Part shown: in pieces, positions 36,321 to 50,600 of the stretch | Layout of the letters: each line of letters opens with the position of its first letter | Position numbering within the stretch: position 1 is the first letter of the stretch | DNA from: Cryptomeria japonica | Taxonomy: Eukaryota; Streptophyta; Pinopsida; Cupressales; Cupressaceae | Length of the DNA stretch: 64,000 nucleotides | Assembly: GCF_030272615.1 (NCBI RefSeq) | Contig: NC_081405.1 | Span: forward strand, 23,327,772-23,391,771 | Direction of reading: 5' to 3' | Notes under the pieces: model-generated | The model's input: only the letters and a program-made list of their open reading frames with translations | What the model was told of the DNA's origin: nothing | Databases searched by the model: none | Program-made: the position numbers and the translations under genes

Positions 36321-38100
36321 GTGGTATCAATGCTAACATCTTGCCATTTTGTGATGTATAGCGTGAAAGGAAAGACCCATGGTAGAGGAGTAAAGATTGG
36401 AGTTTCTTTAGGACAACCTAATAGGTCTCTAGATGAGGCAAGATAGAATGACAAGGTGCTATTAGTAGGCCAAGAGAGAATGGACTAATTATTGACTAGA
36501 ATGTTGCAGATCTAGATGAGTTCACCCACCACCATCCATTTGTAGAATCAAGGTGACACTAGGAAAACACAAAGAAGGGAAAGATCATTTGCAAATAATC
36601 GATCAATGATAGTTCCATTTCAAAACCCTCTATACCCATGTTCTTATAGGGAGAAGAAGAATGAGAGGGGTCTAAACTTTTTCTACAGTGGAGCTTGTTT
36701 GGATAATCTCAGGGGGAGACAAAAGATTTCAAGGTGGCCATACCCTTTAACAGATACTTGGAGTTGTTGGGAATAATATTCAATGTAGAAGAGGTCAAGG
36801 GAGTAACTAGAATAATAGTGGGAAAGAATTAAAGCATAAGGTGAATGAACTAACAAGAACTTTTGATAGTACCAACAAGATATTTGTCGAAGCTTGGTTG
36901 GAAAAATTGCAAATTTACTTCATTGGCGGCCCCATGATGGAAGAAGATGTAGTTAAGTTTGCCAGATTGCACTTGGATGCAACTTCCAACAATTGGTTTG
37001 TTGGTGTTTTAGTTTGTAACTTTCGTGACAACACAAAATGGAACAATGAATTAGGAAAATTTCTCTTCAAATTTGCAAAAAAAACTCCTTGATTTAATCT
37101 ACTGTTATATCTAAAATGGGACACATTAGTTCTGAGTCGGCTTCTGACCCATTTGCTTCATCGGTCCTTGAGAAAGATGAAGATTACACCATGTGTGTGT
37201 GTATCAAATATAGAGCAGTGAATCCAAGACAACAAAAAACAAATTCCCCACACCCAAGATTAGTGAATACATTGTTGAGTTGAATGGGGAAGTTCATTCC
37301 TCAAAGTTTGATTTGAGACCAAGTAGCCACTTGATTTGTGCCCATGAGGGGGATGTACAAAAGACAACTTTCAAATGCCATATTGGACACTTTAAGTCCT
37401 TGGTCATTCCATTTGGTTTGACTAAAGCATTGGCCACTTCTAAATCTGCAAGGTATCAAGTAATCAAGGGTCAGTTAAGAAAAAATATCGTGGCATCTTT
37501 TGATGATATTTTTATATGTAGCAAAACATAGAAGGATTCTAGATTTGATCCTTGAAATCCTAGAGCAGCAGGCTCTATTGCTAAAAGAATCTAAGTTGGA
37601 GTTTGGGGTCACAAAAGTTTTATGCTCGGGAAATGTTTCCTATGCTCAAGGCATGTAGAAGGATCAACAAAAAATTGTGCCTTTTTAAACTGGTCATCCC
37701 CTATCACACTAGGAGATTCGAGAGGACCTTGGGGTTGATGCATCTGCGACAAAAAGGTTATAAGGATAACCGGCTTGAGGAAGAAAGGAGCTTTTGTATG
37801 GATAAATACAATACAAGAAGCTGATGATAAGCTTGGGGAGGTAAACAACTCATGCCTTGTATTCTTATTCCAAATTTCTCACAAGCTTTTGTTGTAGAAT
37901 ATAATATTTCAAGGGAGAGAAATGGACCACCCCACAAGCTGTTATAGTGCAAAAGGACCACCCCACAATGATGGACAACAAAAAGTTGAGAGTTTCTAAA
38001 AAAGGTTTCTCTATTTACAATAAGGAAATCCTTGCATCACGCATTCTTTGGGAAAACTCGGACAACATTTGGTTTGTGGTAGATGTTTGATTGAGGCAAA
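36321..38100 (+). pseudogene. Ty3/gypsy gag and RT remnants
   Basis: Downstream of the primer-binding-site relic, 36841-37092 encodes a Gag-like stretch with AWLEKLQIYF and VVKFARLHLDATSNNW. At 37250-37530 a decayed RT segment has VELNGEVHSSKFDLR, HIGHFKSLVIPFGLT and FDDIFICSKT, the last matching the YLDDILIYSK region with the catalytic Asp pair kept. Most of pol is deleted or scrambled, and nothing can be read beyond about 37.6 kb. It belongs with the LTR on its left. Confidence 0.8.
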
Positions 38101-39137
38101 TTGTAATAGTTTTAAGTTCTCCTTTGGCCAATGTGATTGGTATGAATAACAACAAGAATGAGTAAGATCCAAATTTGTGCGTTTGAAGTAGAAGTTAGAA
38201 TGCTCCCAACATGTTCCTACATGAATCTAGAAGTTAGAATGCTTTAAAGTATGTTTCGTGGTTAAATGATACAACTAAGTCCTGATTTTACTGATGAACA
38301 TACATGCTTTCAGATTTGCACAACTTAGAATCATTTATTAAGTTCTGAAATTAATGTAATAATGCATTCAATTCATATTCAAAACCTGAATTTTGTGATC
38401 TAGAAATCTGATTACACTCAGAAAATCAGAGATATATCTTTCTCTCTTTACTTCTGGAAAATTTGATAAGAATTTATAATCCAATTTCTGAGATAGATAT
38501 ATCCTTAACCAGCACTTAGAATGCAAGGTGATTTAGGCTTTGGTCTTTGACCAGCCTTTTGATTCTTTCCTCCACGAATTGATGTTTGAAGCTCTTTCTT
38601 TCAGGCTGTAAGGAATGAGTTCATGATGCTTATTCAAGGCGAATTTATGCACCCGAAGTTAGCGAACTTCCTCCTTCATGCAATGTTATCAACCGTGAAT
38701 GAATTTCTTCATTCTACTTGCTGTGCGAATTTGTTGCTGGGCGAACTTGTTATTTGATTTGCATTGTATCATCTAAGAGGTTCTTTCTCCTTTTACTTAT
38801 ATGGCTTGGAGTTAGAAGTTACACCCCTTCACTTTCTTATACAAGCTGACTTGCAACTTAAAAGATTTTTTTTTTGTTATTTATTTTTAATTCCCAAAGG
38901 GAATTGTACTTCTTCAAGGTTTCTATCAAGCCGACTTTGCTAGGAAAGAAAACGTTTTGTTACTTAATAAATCACATTTTTTTTCAACTCCCTTTGAAAG
39001 CTGACTTCAGCAAGCAAATTAAGAATTTTTTAAATTAAACTCCAAATCGACTTACATCATTTTTCGATTTTGCTTTGCCTTCCAGCTGTCTAAGTTCAGA
39101 TCTTCCTCAAATTCATTTTGTTATTTGTCCAACTTGC

Positions 39138-40577
39138 TGTTGGAATCAAGGAACACTGAGAGGGGGGGGTGAATCAGTGTTCCGCAATCTTTAACTTTAT
39201 TAAACTGATCTCTTAACCACATAGTACGTATGAAGAAAAGAAAGATGCATTAACACAAAGCAAATAATCACAACACCACAACACCAAGATTTTGTGCGTG
39301 GAAACCCGGTTAAGGGAAAAACCACGGTGGGAACACACCCACAATGAGATGATACCTTGCTAGAAGTATATGAAATATTACAATGGGTAATGCACATGCA
39401 TTCAGACACACTGCCTAGAGCTCACTGCTCAAAACAAAGAACAAGAAGGGCTACAACCCTTGGGAAGACTCACTATCTTACAGAAACATTCGGATTACAT
39501 CCGGAAGATCATGAACTGATAGAATAGCATATCCTCATGCCTGGTTATAGTTCCGGTTAAGCACATAATCTGATCTGCACTGCCACACTTCTTCACACTT
39601 CTGAAAGATCAAAACATTTGTTCTCACACTTATTCAATCACACACATTCGGATACATTTGTAGATACATCTCTCATATGATTATTACATATATTTATACA
39701 AATCATCAACCTATATTTCAAGGTCAGTTCAACACACATCACAAATTACAAAGTTATAACCATACACGTTACAACATTACATGTGAACCAAAACAATGTC
39801 GGCTAAGACATAGTATGGGCCTAAATCAATTCCTCGAATAAGAAACACCTCCAAGAATTATGCCTCGAACATCCGCGACATTCTACAATCATCATGTTGG
39901 CCAAGAACATGAAGAACACCACCGGATCAAGGAAAATCATCAATAACGCGTACAACTATCAATGCAGACCATCAACACGCATAGAACACAATCTAGAAAC
40001 ATCCACAAGCATCATGAATTATCACAACAACAACCGCAACATCACCACTTACTAGAATCTTCATCATCATTATATTGAACCTCAAGAACACTAACAAAAC
40101 TGATTGTCAAATTGAAAGATTCACTTGCGGACCTCCAAATCACGAATCATCTGAATGAAGGACACATCAGAACGTCCCAAACACTCTGCCAAATACGTAA
40201 ACCAAGATATTGCAATGCGGAGCAAAATCCATAACACCGATCAACGCCGAACAAATGAAAAACCAACTACAATACCGAATCTCATAACTCACATGACAGT
40301 CATCACCGGAGGCTAAGATCCTGAGATAAGGCTTTTCAGACATCCATCAACCTCCAACCAGATCTGCAACACAAGATATAGACCAGAACTGAAATGCCAA
40401 CCAAAATATTGAACTCTACCAGATACACTGTTCTAGCTGGCCGGACTCAAACAAATCTTCACTCAGACTTCCGGTATAAGCAAATCACATACTGCGGATA
40501 GGATACCTGACATTAGTTGCCATCAATTACAACACTGAACGATTTGTGCAATGTCTCTTGCCAACAATCTGCCAACA
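39138..40577. repeat. Solo LTR, 1,440 bp
   Basis: It begins TGTTGGAATCAAGGAACACT and ends CTGCCAACA, flanked by a perfect 5 bp duplication CTTGC (39133-39137 and 40578-40582). Near the start, a G8 run lies between inverted arms ggaacactga and tcagtgttcc. No coding capacity is seen. Confidence 0.9.
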
Positions 40578-40905
40578 CTTGCTTCCTTAGAGGTTCGAAC
40601 TTTGGACTTGATACTTAATGATTCTATACCTCCATCTTTGCAACTTAAAGGTCTCATCTTTCATCTTTCATCTTTCTAAAGGGCCGATTTTATTTTTGCC
40701 TTTTGAAATTCGCCAAAGGGCTAAGTTAGATGCAAATTAACTTCCTCTCTTGCAACGTCTAATTTTCTTCTTTTGAAGCATAGTCAGATCTTACCCTTTA
40801 TGATTGGAAGTTACATTCTATTTCCCTTTGTTTGCCCTTCTCACGAACCTAGGTCGATTCACACCTTTCGTGATCTTAAAAAGATCAACTTCTTATCAAG
40901 TTAAG

Positions 40906-42699
40906 TGTTGAACACAATGTACCACTGAGATGGGGGTGAATCAATGGTTCCCAATATTCTAAACCTTTTAAACCTAACTCTTGGTACCGGTTAGCAAATC
41001 AAACACAAGGAGGATATACCGGTGAGATAAGGAAAGTGATCAAATGCAAACACACAAAGACACACAACACACAACACCGGATATACGAGGAAAACCCAAT
41101 GTGGGAAAAACCTTGGTGAGAAATGCTGTTGGAGTCTACTGCTCCAATCCAGCCTCACAATGAAAAACAGTTTTACAAAGATTTAGAGCACCAACCCAAG
41201 GAGCACCAACCCCTATTGATTTAGGGCACCAACCCAAGGAGCACCAATTCCTACACCGAGCACCAACTCAGTGAGATACAATAGATTGGATCAATACAAT
41301 AGTTGTAGCCTTGTTACAAATGAGTTTTATAACTCTTGCAATCAAAATACTTCACCGGTTTAACTCTTCTCTACCGGTTCTCCTCTGCTTAGTTCTCTGC
41401 CGGTTCACTGTCTTCTGTTTATACCCTTTCCACCCTGATTCTGTCTTGCATAACCTCCATCGGTACCCTCTCTTTTCTCCTTCACCTTCAATCTCCCTTG
41501 TCCGTTCACACAATTTATCCTTTTTGGCAGCTTGCCGGTTGCTCTAACCTTACCAGTAAAACCTCTGATAAGCCCTCTTACCGGTTCAACTTTTCTGTCA
41601 GTCAACTCCAACACTTTGATGCTTTTGATCTTCTCTCTGATCACTCTTTGCTCTCACAGTTACTCTATCTTTACCGACATCTAGCATGATCCATTTCATC
41701 TTCAGTCTGCATATTTATACCTGTCTTTCCCGCCAAGACCAGAGTTCAAACGGTGGCGCGCTAGGGTTTTTCTCCACCAACCCAATCCGTAGCAAATCTG
41801 ATTGGATTTTATCTCCTCGATTGATGATCTGCAGCAGATCAACCATCACCATCAAATCTGATGATTTCTGTACACGCTTTCTATATTTAGCAATCCGCAA
41901 CTTGATTTTCGGCCTTGCTTTGTCAATGACCATTAATACCTCAACTATTTCCTTTGACCAACGAGCACAAAGATTGGATTGTCTTGCTTGATTTACATCA
42001 CCCAAAAAAAACTTCTGCATCTTGATTTGCCTTGAGCCGCACTTCTTCTGTCCTTGACCCGTGATTTACGGGTTCCTCATTTAAAGTCGACCTACTTATC
42101 ACCTACCACGTTGATGGAAACTTCACCGACCTCTGGATGCATGCCACTTGGTATCCACATGTCATTCTTGTCGACATCCACCTATGTTCAGTCCACTGAG
42201 TCGGTTCAGACAAGATTACCGACCAGTATGCACTACCGGTGCTTAGCCACCGGTTCACTAACCTTGCTTGTATATGTCACCTTATCGGTTATCCTTCATG
42301 CCTGCTTTCCTCTGTTCTGTCGGTGGATCAACTTGACTTGTCATCAAACACATCGATCTATCCACGAAGTCTATTTACCATTAGTATTACTCCTGCCTTT
42401 ATACCGATATTATCCTTGAGTAAAACATGTCATCAATGTGCATCCTGATTAATATGTCTACCGGTAGATTACACTCCTCTTTGTATACCGGTGATCATGT
42501 TCTTCTCTGTTGTCTTTTTGCTTTCTTACCGGTGATCATGTTCTTCTCTGTTTTCTTTTTGCTTTCTTACCGGTGGTCATGTTTACCGGTAGAGGCTGCA
42601 TCCCATGTTTACCGGTAGCACACCTTGTCTGCTTGCATACTCCTTCTTGCATACCGGTTGACTATACTGGTTGACATCAATGACAACACACTGCCAACA
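40906..42699. repeat. Solo LTR, 1,794 bp, rich in ACCGGT
   Basis: It begins TGTTGAACACAATGTACCAC and ends CTGCCAACA, flanked by a perfect 5 bp duplication TTAAG (40901-40905 and 42700-42704). Its first 60 bases resemble those of the 39138 LTR (ccactgag..ggggtgaatcaatgg), so the two are related families. The palindromic hexamer ACCGGT occurs about fourteen times. A tandem repeat of a roughly 42 bp unit containing ttaccggtgatcatgttc lies at 42,480-42,575. Confidence 0.9.
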
Positions 42700-43357
42700 T
42701 TAAGTTAATGCGCACTTCTTCTCTTCTCAGGAAAGGCGCCTTCCTATCCACTTAAGTTGATTCACACTTCTTTCTCATTGTTGATGGTCGAACTTGATTA
42801 ATCAAACTTTATTTCCTACCAACCTAAGTTGGTGTGCAGGTGACTTTGTAATACTTGCTTACTTCCCTTCAACTTAAGTTGATGCACATGAGGTTCTCTA
42901 TTAGTTCAAGTTGGAATGTTCTTCATTAATCCTTCTTGCCAACCTAGGTTGATTCGCAGCCCTTTTCCTATCATTGAAGGTTGACATTTGAGCTTAAGCA
43001 ATTTCACTTTCCCATCAACCTAAGTTGATCCGCAGGCACACTTAGAGACTTCCTACCAACCTAAGTTGATCCATAGGGTCTCATACTTACAAATTTTTTT
43101 GCTTCCTATCAACCTAAGTTGATTCATACTCTATTATCCTTAGCAAAGTGAATGGCAATTACTTAGAGCGAAGTTTACCATTTTGGAATTTTGGGAGTTT
43201 GCTTGAACCATTATACCATGCGATTTTTTTTTCAATCAAAACTATTTCGAGGTTGAGTTACTGCTGGATCAAAACCCTATACAACTAAAGCAACTAAGCT
43301 AAGCAAGCAAGAGGGGTCTCCGTTTGCAATGGGGTGATGTGTGAAGAAGTCACAACA

Positions 43358-44529
43358 GGCCTCATGTGGCCTATGCCATCCATATGAGGCGGTTTACCTA
43401 ATGGGGTGTCCTATAACCGTTCCCCCTTCATCTTGCCATCCATTTCCCACTTCCTATGGTTGGACTTCTTGGTGTATTAATTCACCATGATAGAGGGATG
43501 AGGTTTATTCACAATAGGGTGCCCCGGAAGTCCAACCCTTTTAAGCCCAAAAGAAGTACCCCTTGTACCCCTTTGGTCCCATGGGACCATTTGGTCACCA
43601 CTATGAGTTGGCGTACCTAGAAGAGGACCTCATCGCCATTCACCTCCTTGTAATCCCTCATTTCCTGTACCATGGCTGATTATAATAATTAGATAGAATA
43701 TATATAGAGCATCCTATATTATGTCACATATTCTATACATTTATATATTAAACAGTCATAAGAAACAACACAATATGGATCAGCAATGAACAGATAGAAA
43801 TAACATTCATTATGCTATATTAAACACTCATAAACAGCAATACGTTATTAGTCAGTAGTATGCAGATATAAACAGTATTCATTATGCTATGTATGGGGAA
43901 CTCATACCACAACCACTGTATCAAATCGAACTGCTGTATATTTACTTTCTTATAAATGCCAAATCTGATCTCATTCAATGATTTAATGTGTTTATCTGCT
44001 CTTATGGGCACCCATGCTTATTAGATCATTCTTCTTGATCTGTTTGATACCTTATGACTAATCTTCTCTTTATGAGGAGCAATGCTAATTGTTTTCTGCT
44101 CTGCTCAACGATATTCCTTTTATTGATGGATTGATGCTTGCACTTTTCTGTATTAAACTCAGAATCTGAATTTCTATTCCTTCCTCTTCATATTAATTGA
44201 TTACTCTTTTTATACCTTCATAACTCATTGAGGAGACACATCTCCTTGGAAAGAGATATCCTTTTAAATGGTCATGTCTCTTCATTTCTGTCTTACTATT
44301 TAAATTAGATCTGCACTTCTGATTGCAGATTCAAGTTGCCGTTTCAAATGAAGTTCTCTTCTCCCTTTTATACCTTCATATTTGAGGGAGTCACGACTTT
44401 TCATTTCATGCCTTTTGACCATTCATTAAAATTAACTAAATTTTAATTATTTTAATTTTTATTCTTTTATATTTTAATTTTATTATTAGTATTTATTATT
44501 AAATCCTATTTCAAAATGGGGACATTACA
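43358..44529 (-). repeat. Gypsy-type LTR end, reversed
   Basis: The right edge, CAAAATGGGGACATTACA at 44529, is the reverse complement of the TGTAATGTCCCCATTTTG start of the LTR at 34747. The interior is AT-rich with U3-like sequence and no open frame of interest. The inner end was not found, so the left coordinate is simply the edge of the neighbouring element. Confidence 0.55.
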
Positions 44530-47500
44530 TATTGTCCCCGTTTTAGTTTATTTGAGTTTGGAAATGTTTGTGTCACTTTCTTGCTTTGTGTTGATGACTA
44601 GACATGTAACCTATATATCCTCAAGACTCTGCACTAACAACTAAGGCCAGGGGTATGCCATTGAAGATGGAAGGTAGGACTATTGATTAGATAGTGGCAT
44701 GATAGGACCAATGGATTAGGACGTATATCTCCTTCTTTAGGTTCTGCTAGACCAAGGTGGTATTCCCTGAGGTGTGTTTCTTGAAAAGACGTACAGATAG
44801 GCAATGATGCAACTAACCTTGAGGCAAACCATATTTGAAACACTTGAAGCTCCTATTGAATTGTCACTTAGTACCAATGTGATGGTTTACCTTGATCCAA
44901 GGTTGTAACTCATTATTCTTCTTAACTCCGTAGGTTTGTGTGGTACATTATCTCACTTTACATATGATTGCAGTAGTGGAAGGAATGCAGATCTCACTGT
45001 GAATGACCTTAACGTGGATTACAGGCACTTTTCTGTAGCAGTGTTGTGAAATCAAGTAATACTAATTCAGTTACTAAAGGTTGACTTTTGATGTTTGGAA
45101 CTGTAGTGGGATGGCAACAGATTGAAACAAATTACATACAGGTGCCTTTATCTGGAAGGGGGCAGATGAGTCAAGTTTTTATCAACAAGGAACATTACTC
45201 AAGTAAACCACAATATGACACTTCAAAGAAGATGGCATGCAGTATAATTTTTAATGATTCCACTCATAACCTAGGCTCTGCATGTAGAGATGGGAAACAT
45301 ATGATATTGCAAGACAATCACATATTCATCAATAGACTCATACACTTCTTGTATTACTTTGAAAGGACACTTAATAAAAATGTTTCCAAGGGGTCTTATA
45401 GCCTCTGTGAAGACAAATGAATCAAAGACAATATTTGAATCAACAAATGCGATTAAGACAGTTTGCCGAATTGTCAAAACTATGCAAACATTCATTGAGG
45501 CATTCAAGTGGTTAAAGATTGCACTTTTTATTTATTTCTCTGATGGATTACAAAAACAATTAGGCAATGGTACAATGAAGACCAAACTTCTACTTTCAAT
45601 AACTTGCTCAGCTCAATACAAAATAGAAGGTAAATTCTACAACACACTGTTCTCTATTTTTTTGTGCAACCTTGCTATCAACAACATCCCAACAACCAAC
45701 AGCAACACCTTTCCCTTTCCAACTCGCAAATATATAGCACTTGATTCAACATGTTGGGGGAAATTCAATTTTTTGTCACCTCACTATCAATGGGTCTATT
45801 ACTAGCCTTTGAAATAATTCTTTTTCTAACTCTTGCTTTTATATTTGAATTGTTTCTTGATGTTTGTGGTAAGTGTTCATAGAATGCCAATGGTTTTGTT
45901 TCTCTATTCTATCTTGCCTTAATTTGGGTTTCTTCTTTGGATCTTATATTGATTAAATTATTCAGAGATTTAAAATATCCCTCCTATTTGTATAGAATCC
46001 ATAATGAACCATTTTATATATAGCTCATGCCTTTAGTCTTAGTTAAATCTACAAGTCAATATTTACGCAATCAAAGAATTTTATCATCAAGAAGGAAATT
46101 AGCTCATTGAAGAAATATGTTTTTGCATGTGCAGGTTCAGGCAAGAATCAAAGTCATAGTCTTAAGATTCTTGAAATATTTGTCGTCCCCAGATCCATCA
46201 ATTTGTGATCTTCCTTTGGTATTTGATCACAAACTCTTGTTCCTCGTTGATAACTAGCATTCAAATTAATTACACTAAAAGTGTTGTCAACAATGTTTTG
46301 CATTTCAATTGAATTTAGTAAAAATGATCTAATTTTTGAAAGTAGCCTGGATTTAAATGTAGTAAACATGACTTAGAACACATAGTCAGTATATTTAAAT
46401 AATAAATACATTCAAAATCAACTAGAAAATGCATTCTAGTTCATGAGGGTGAGTAGAGCAGTTTTACATTCCCAAGGGTTGTTAGATGATATTTACTTAA
46501 TATGAAATGTTTTTGTTAGAAATTTTTAGCAATGGGTTGGTGCAAAGACAATTTGGATGGTATGTTGTTTAGATTTGCGATTCTTAGTTTGGTTCTTCCG
46601 TAATCAAATTGGGCTTAGAGCTGTTGATGGTTCCATCAATTTTTTGGTAGATGAGATTGTGGTTCTTCGAAGTCTCATCCCAAATTGATTCGAGACTACA
46701 ATCTGATTTTTGTAATTAAATTAATGGGTTTCATAAGTTTTTTAGTTGTGGACTTACATATCAACCTTTTTTGATATTTATGGTGGTGTAATTCAATGCT
46801 TCCTATACAAGAAACTGACAATTTGTTGGGAAAGGTATTGCATCTTGTTTGCAATTCTTATTTAGTAATTTGATTTGTTTGGTGTATTCTTGGGTATTTG
46901 TCTCTATTACATCCTTGGAGTTGCTTGTGACATGTTTCTACTATTGTATCAAATTAAATCAGATGTCAATAGTTTTAGCATTGCAAGATGTGATAATTTC
47001 TTTTAAAAGTGAGGCACAAGAAGCCTTTGTAATAGTGATCCAAAAACCTAAAATATTCGTATTTATTTCTAACACACCGTAAATACCTCACAAATTAAGT
47101 TTCATGGATTTGGAAGTAGTCTATTTCGGAGTTGGAATATTGGCAATGTTGTACTTAAAAGTTTAAAACAATATATATCACCCAAAAATGCTGTTTATTT
47201 TGATTTCTGCTAAGTTTGGTGAATAATTGTCAATAAGGGCTAAAAAAGGCAAGGTGACTATTTTTAGTAAGTTTGCATTTTTGCATGGATGAACCCGAAA
47301 ATTGACCCCAAGGAGCAGAAATGGAAAATATAATGATTTGAGAAAGAATCATCTCAATATAAAGGGGGAGTTCCACTTTCTAGAACATTCTAAGGCAGTT
47401 ATACTTTCCAAGATAAAGAGGACAAATGGGGGTTATGGAGGATAGTTCCAAAAGTGTAGATTGTGCCTTTGGCTTGCAGATTATTGTAATGAGAAATTCC

Positions 47501-47640
47501 ATGTGACTGTAGCATGTTATTTTTTGAATGTTGTTGTTTCATTTCAGTTGGATAATAAAAAGCAAGTGTTTCTTTCTTGCATTTTCTGTTTATTTCTCTG
47601 TTGTTGTTGTGTTTGGGTTTGTAAGGGGAGTACCCTTCAT
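44530..47640. other. 3.1 kb without a recognised gene
   Basis: Open frames at 45088-45420 and 45359-45805 (+) encode peptides with no motif I recognise and ordinary intron-like composition. From about 47,300 to 47,640 the sequence looks like the end of an LTR (U5), because a primer-binding site follows at 47645. Its start was not found. Confidence 0.5.
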
Positions 47641-47644
47641 CAAG

Positions 47645-50600
47645 TGGTATTAGAGGAGAAGTTATTGAGTTTGTAAACAAGTTGGCATACATGAGGCAGT
47701 TTGCACAAGGATTGTGGTTGTGGGTTTGTGAGAAAAGTGAGAAAAAAAATGCTCCCACGAATTAACCATGGTGGAAGAAATGTTGTTGTGACAGAAGAGG
47801 GTTTTAGAGCCATCCAAAGACAAGTTTAGGCATTGCAAGTGGAGTTGCATAGAGGAGTTGATATTAGAGCAAGAGATGAAAGTGCGGATGAATCTCAAGA
47901 AGAAGAACAATTTGGAGGAGAACAAGAAGTAAGAAATCCTGATGAAGATAGATTCTTGAGGGCCATTTCCAAGATTGGAAAGAGGCCAAGAATCAAGGTT
48001 TCTACATTTTCTGGAAACCTAAATCTAGAGGAATTGATCGATTGGATCAATGATATGGAGGAGTATTTTGAATATAAAGAGGTGGGAGAATTTGAAAGGG
48101 TCAAGTTTGCAAAGGCCAAGCTAAAGGGTCATGCTAATATTTGGTGGAAAGAAGTTCAGTTAGAAAGAAATAGAAGAGGAAAAGAGAAAATAACAAGATG
48201 GGATTGAATGGTGGACAAGTTGAAGAGACAATTCATTCTTGTGGACTATGAGCTTGATTTGCTAAAGAAAATGCAAGGGTTGAAGCAAGCTGAAAAATTT
48301 GTCAAAGTGTATACAAAAGAGTTCTACTAAGTTTTGATTAGAACATGCCATTTTGAGGTCACAAGGAGAAAGTTGCTTGTTACATAAATGGGTTGAAGCC
48401 GAGTATTTAAGAAGAGTATAGTAAGAATGTCTACCATTGAAGATGCATATCAATTTGTTTTGGAGGTAGAAGAGAAGCTGAACAAAAGGTTTGAAAGCAA
48501 GCAAAGAGGTGTTGGTCGTGGTGGAAAGACTAGTGGATGATCATATGGAAGCCAAAGTGAAGATCAAAAGAAGATTGAAGGATCAAGTAGTAGCCAAAAT
48601 CAAAGAGGAGATAATGTCTATTGTCCCTATTATTCGAATAATGAAGATCAAAGAGGAAGAGGAAGATTGGGACAAGGGTTTGGAAGAGGAGGCTTTTGTG
48701 GAACCTGTTTCCAATGTGGAGGACATAGAGCATATGAGTGTCCCCAACATCAAGGGAGGACAAATAGAAGACCTAAGGGTAATGCATGAGTTGCCCATGT
48801 AGATGAAGATCTCGAGTCTTCAACTTTTTGAAGATGCAGAAAGAGGAGAGGTTCTTGTTAGTAGAAGAGCCTTGCTGAATGAGGAGAAAGAACTAACCCA
48901 AAGGAAGAATTTGTTTTGCACAAGATATAACTATGAAGGTAAAGTTTGCAATGTGATTATTGATGGTGGTAGTAACGATAATGTTGTTTCTGAAGAAATG
49001 GTGAAAAGTTACAATTGGAAAGGAGGGACCTGCATCCAAACAGGATTGCTTGGTTGCAGAATGGCCATAAAGCATTGGTCAATGGACAATGTTTGGTAAA
49101 GTTTAAGAGTGGAAATTATCATGATGAGGTATTATGTGATGTTATGCCTATAAATGTTTGTCATATGTTGTTAGGAAGACCATGGCAACTCTATTGACAT
49201 GTGGTACATGATGGGCATGCAAACACATATTCCTTGACAAAGGATGGAGTTCGTCGTAAGTTGAAGCCATTGAAAGAGGTAGAGGAAAAGGTATGTAGTA
49301 ATGCAAGAATATGTTCAATTGATGGAAGAAATTTTTTAGATGGCATGAAGCATGAGCATATGTGTTTTGTTTTAATTCCCAAAGCTAACAAAGAGGAAGT
49401 AGAATATGTACCTCTAAAAGTTGTAGATTTGTTGGATGAATTTCAAGATATATTATCTAATAATGTACTTGAAGGTTTACAACTAGTGAGAAAGATTAGT
49501 CATTAGATGGACCTAATTCCTGGAGTCTATTTGCCAACTAAGGTAGCCCATAGAATGACTCCAATAGAGAATGAAGTGTTGAATAAACAAGTACAAGAGC
49601 TATTGCGAAAGGGATTGATTTGAGAGAGTTTGAGTCCATGTGACTGAAGAAGAATGGAGAATGGATGATGTGTACATACTCTCAAGCCATCAATAAGATT
49701 ACTATCAAGTATACATTTCCCTTACCAAGGATGGATGACATTATGGATTGTTTGAGTGGAGCTGAGTACTTCACGAAGATAGATTTTAATAGTAGATATC
49801 ACCAAATCCGTATTAGAGAAGGAGATGAATGGATTGTACAAGTGGTTAGTCATGCCTTTTGGGCTAACCAATGTACCAAGCACATTCATGCGGCTCATGA
49901 ACAAGGTTTTAAAAGAATTATGGGTAAATTTTTTAGTGTTTAATTGGATGATATTTTGATTTTCAGTAAGACATTGGAGGAGCACTTAATGCATATTCAT
50001 TGTCTTTGAGAACTTAAGAGAAGAAAAGTTGTCAATCAACTTGAAGAAGTGTAGTTTTGTGAAGGAGTTAGTGTATTTGGGATTTGTTGCCTCACAAGAT
50101 GGTCTTAGAATGAACCTAGAGAAGGTGAAGCTATCATTGAATGGCCTACCCAGAGCTGTGCTATTGAGGTGAGATCTTTTCATGGTTTGGCTAGTTTTTA
50201 CAGAAAGTTTATCAAGAATTTCAGTAGTATTTGTGCACCTTTAATTGAAACAGTGAGGGGATAAAAAAGAGTTTAAGTGGACTACAGAAGCAGTGAAGAG
50301 CTTTAATGTGTTGAAGAACAAAGTCATGGAGCAACCTGTTTTGGCAGTTCTAGATTTTAATAAGGTATTTTAAGTAGATTGTGATGCTAGTGGCAATGCC
50401 ATAGGAGCTGTATTGAGTCAACAAGGTAAACCCATTGCTTATTTCAATTGAAAGTTGAATGATGCCAAAAGGAAGTATGTTGTTTATGATCAAGAGTTTT
50501 ATGCTATAGTTCATGCATTGTAGAGATGGAGACATTATCTTTTGTTGAAAGAATTCCTTTTGTTTATTGATCACCAAGCTTTACAATATTTGAGTATTCA

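Larger units (their letters stand above)
38101..43357 (-). repeat. Relic of a giant LTR family member, reversed, carrying two solo LTRs
   Basis: The right edge (43313-43357) reads GTTTGCAATGGGGTGATGTG followed by a variant of TGAAGAAGTCACAACA. This is the reverse complement of the start of the giant solo LTR at 56000. The flank on its left (42,705-43,140) holds about ten short palindromic units of the type CAACCTAAGTTGATCC, the same kind of array design with a different sequence. Two complete solo LTRs (39138-40577 and 40906-42699) are inserted in it. The left end is not resolved, so the start coordinate is approximate. No genes are seen. Confidence 0.5.

Noticed and set aside
45088..45805. 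Pair of overlapping + strand open frames as a gene
   Set aside because: No recognisable domain, no splice logic, and composition like the surrounding intron.
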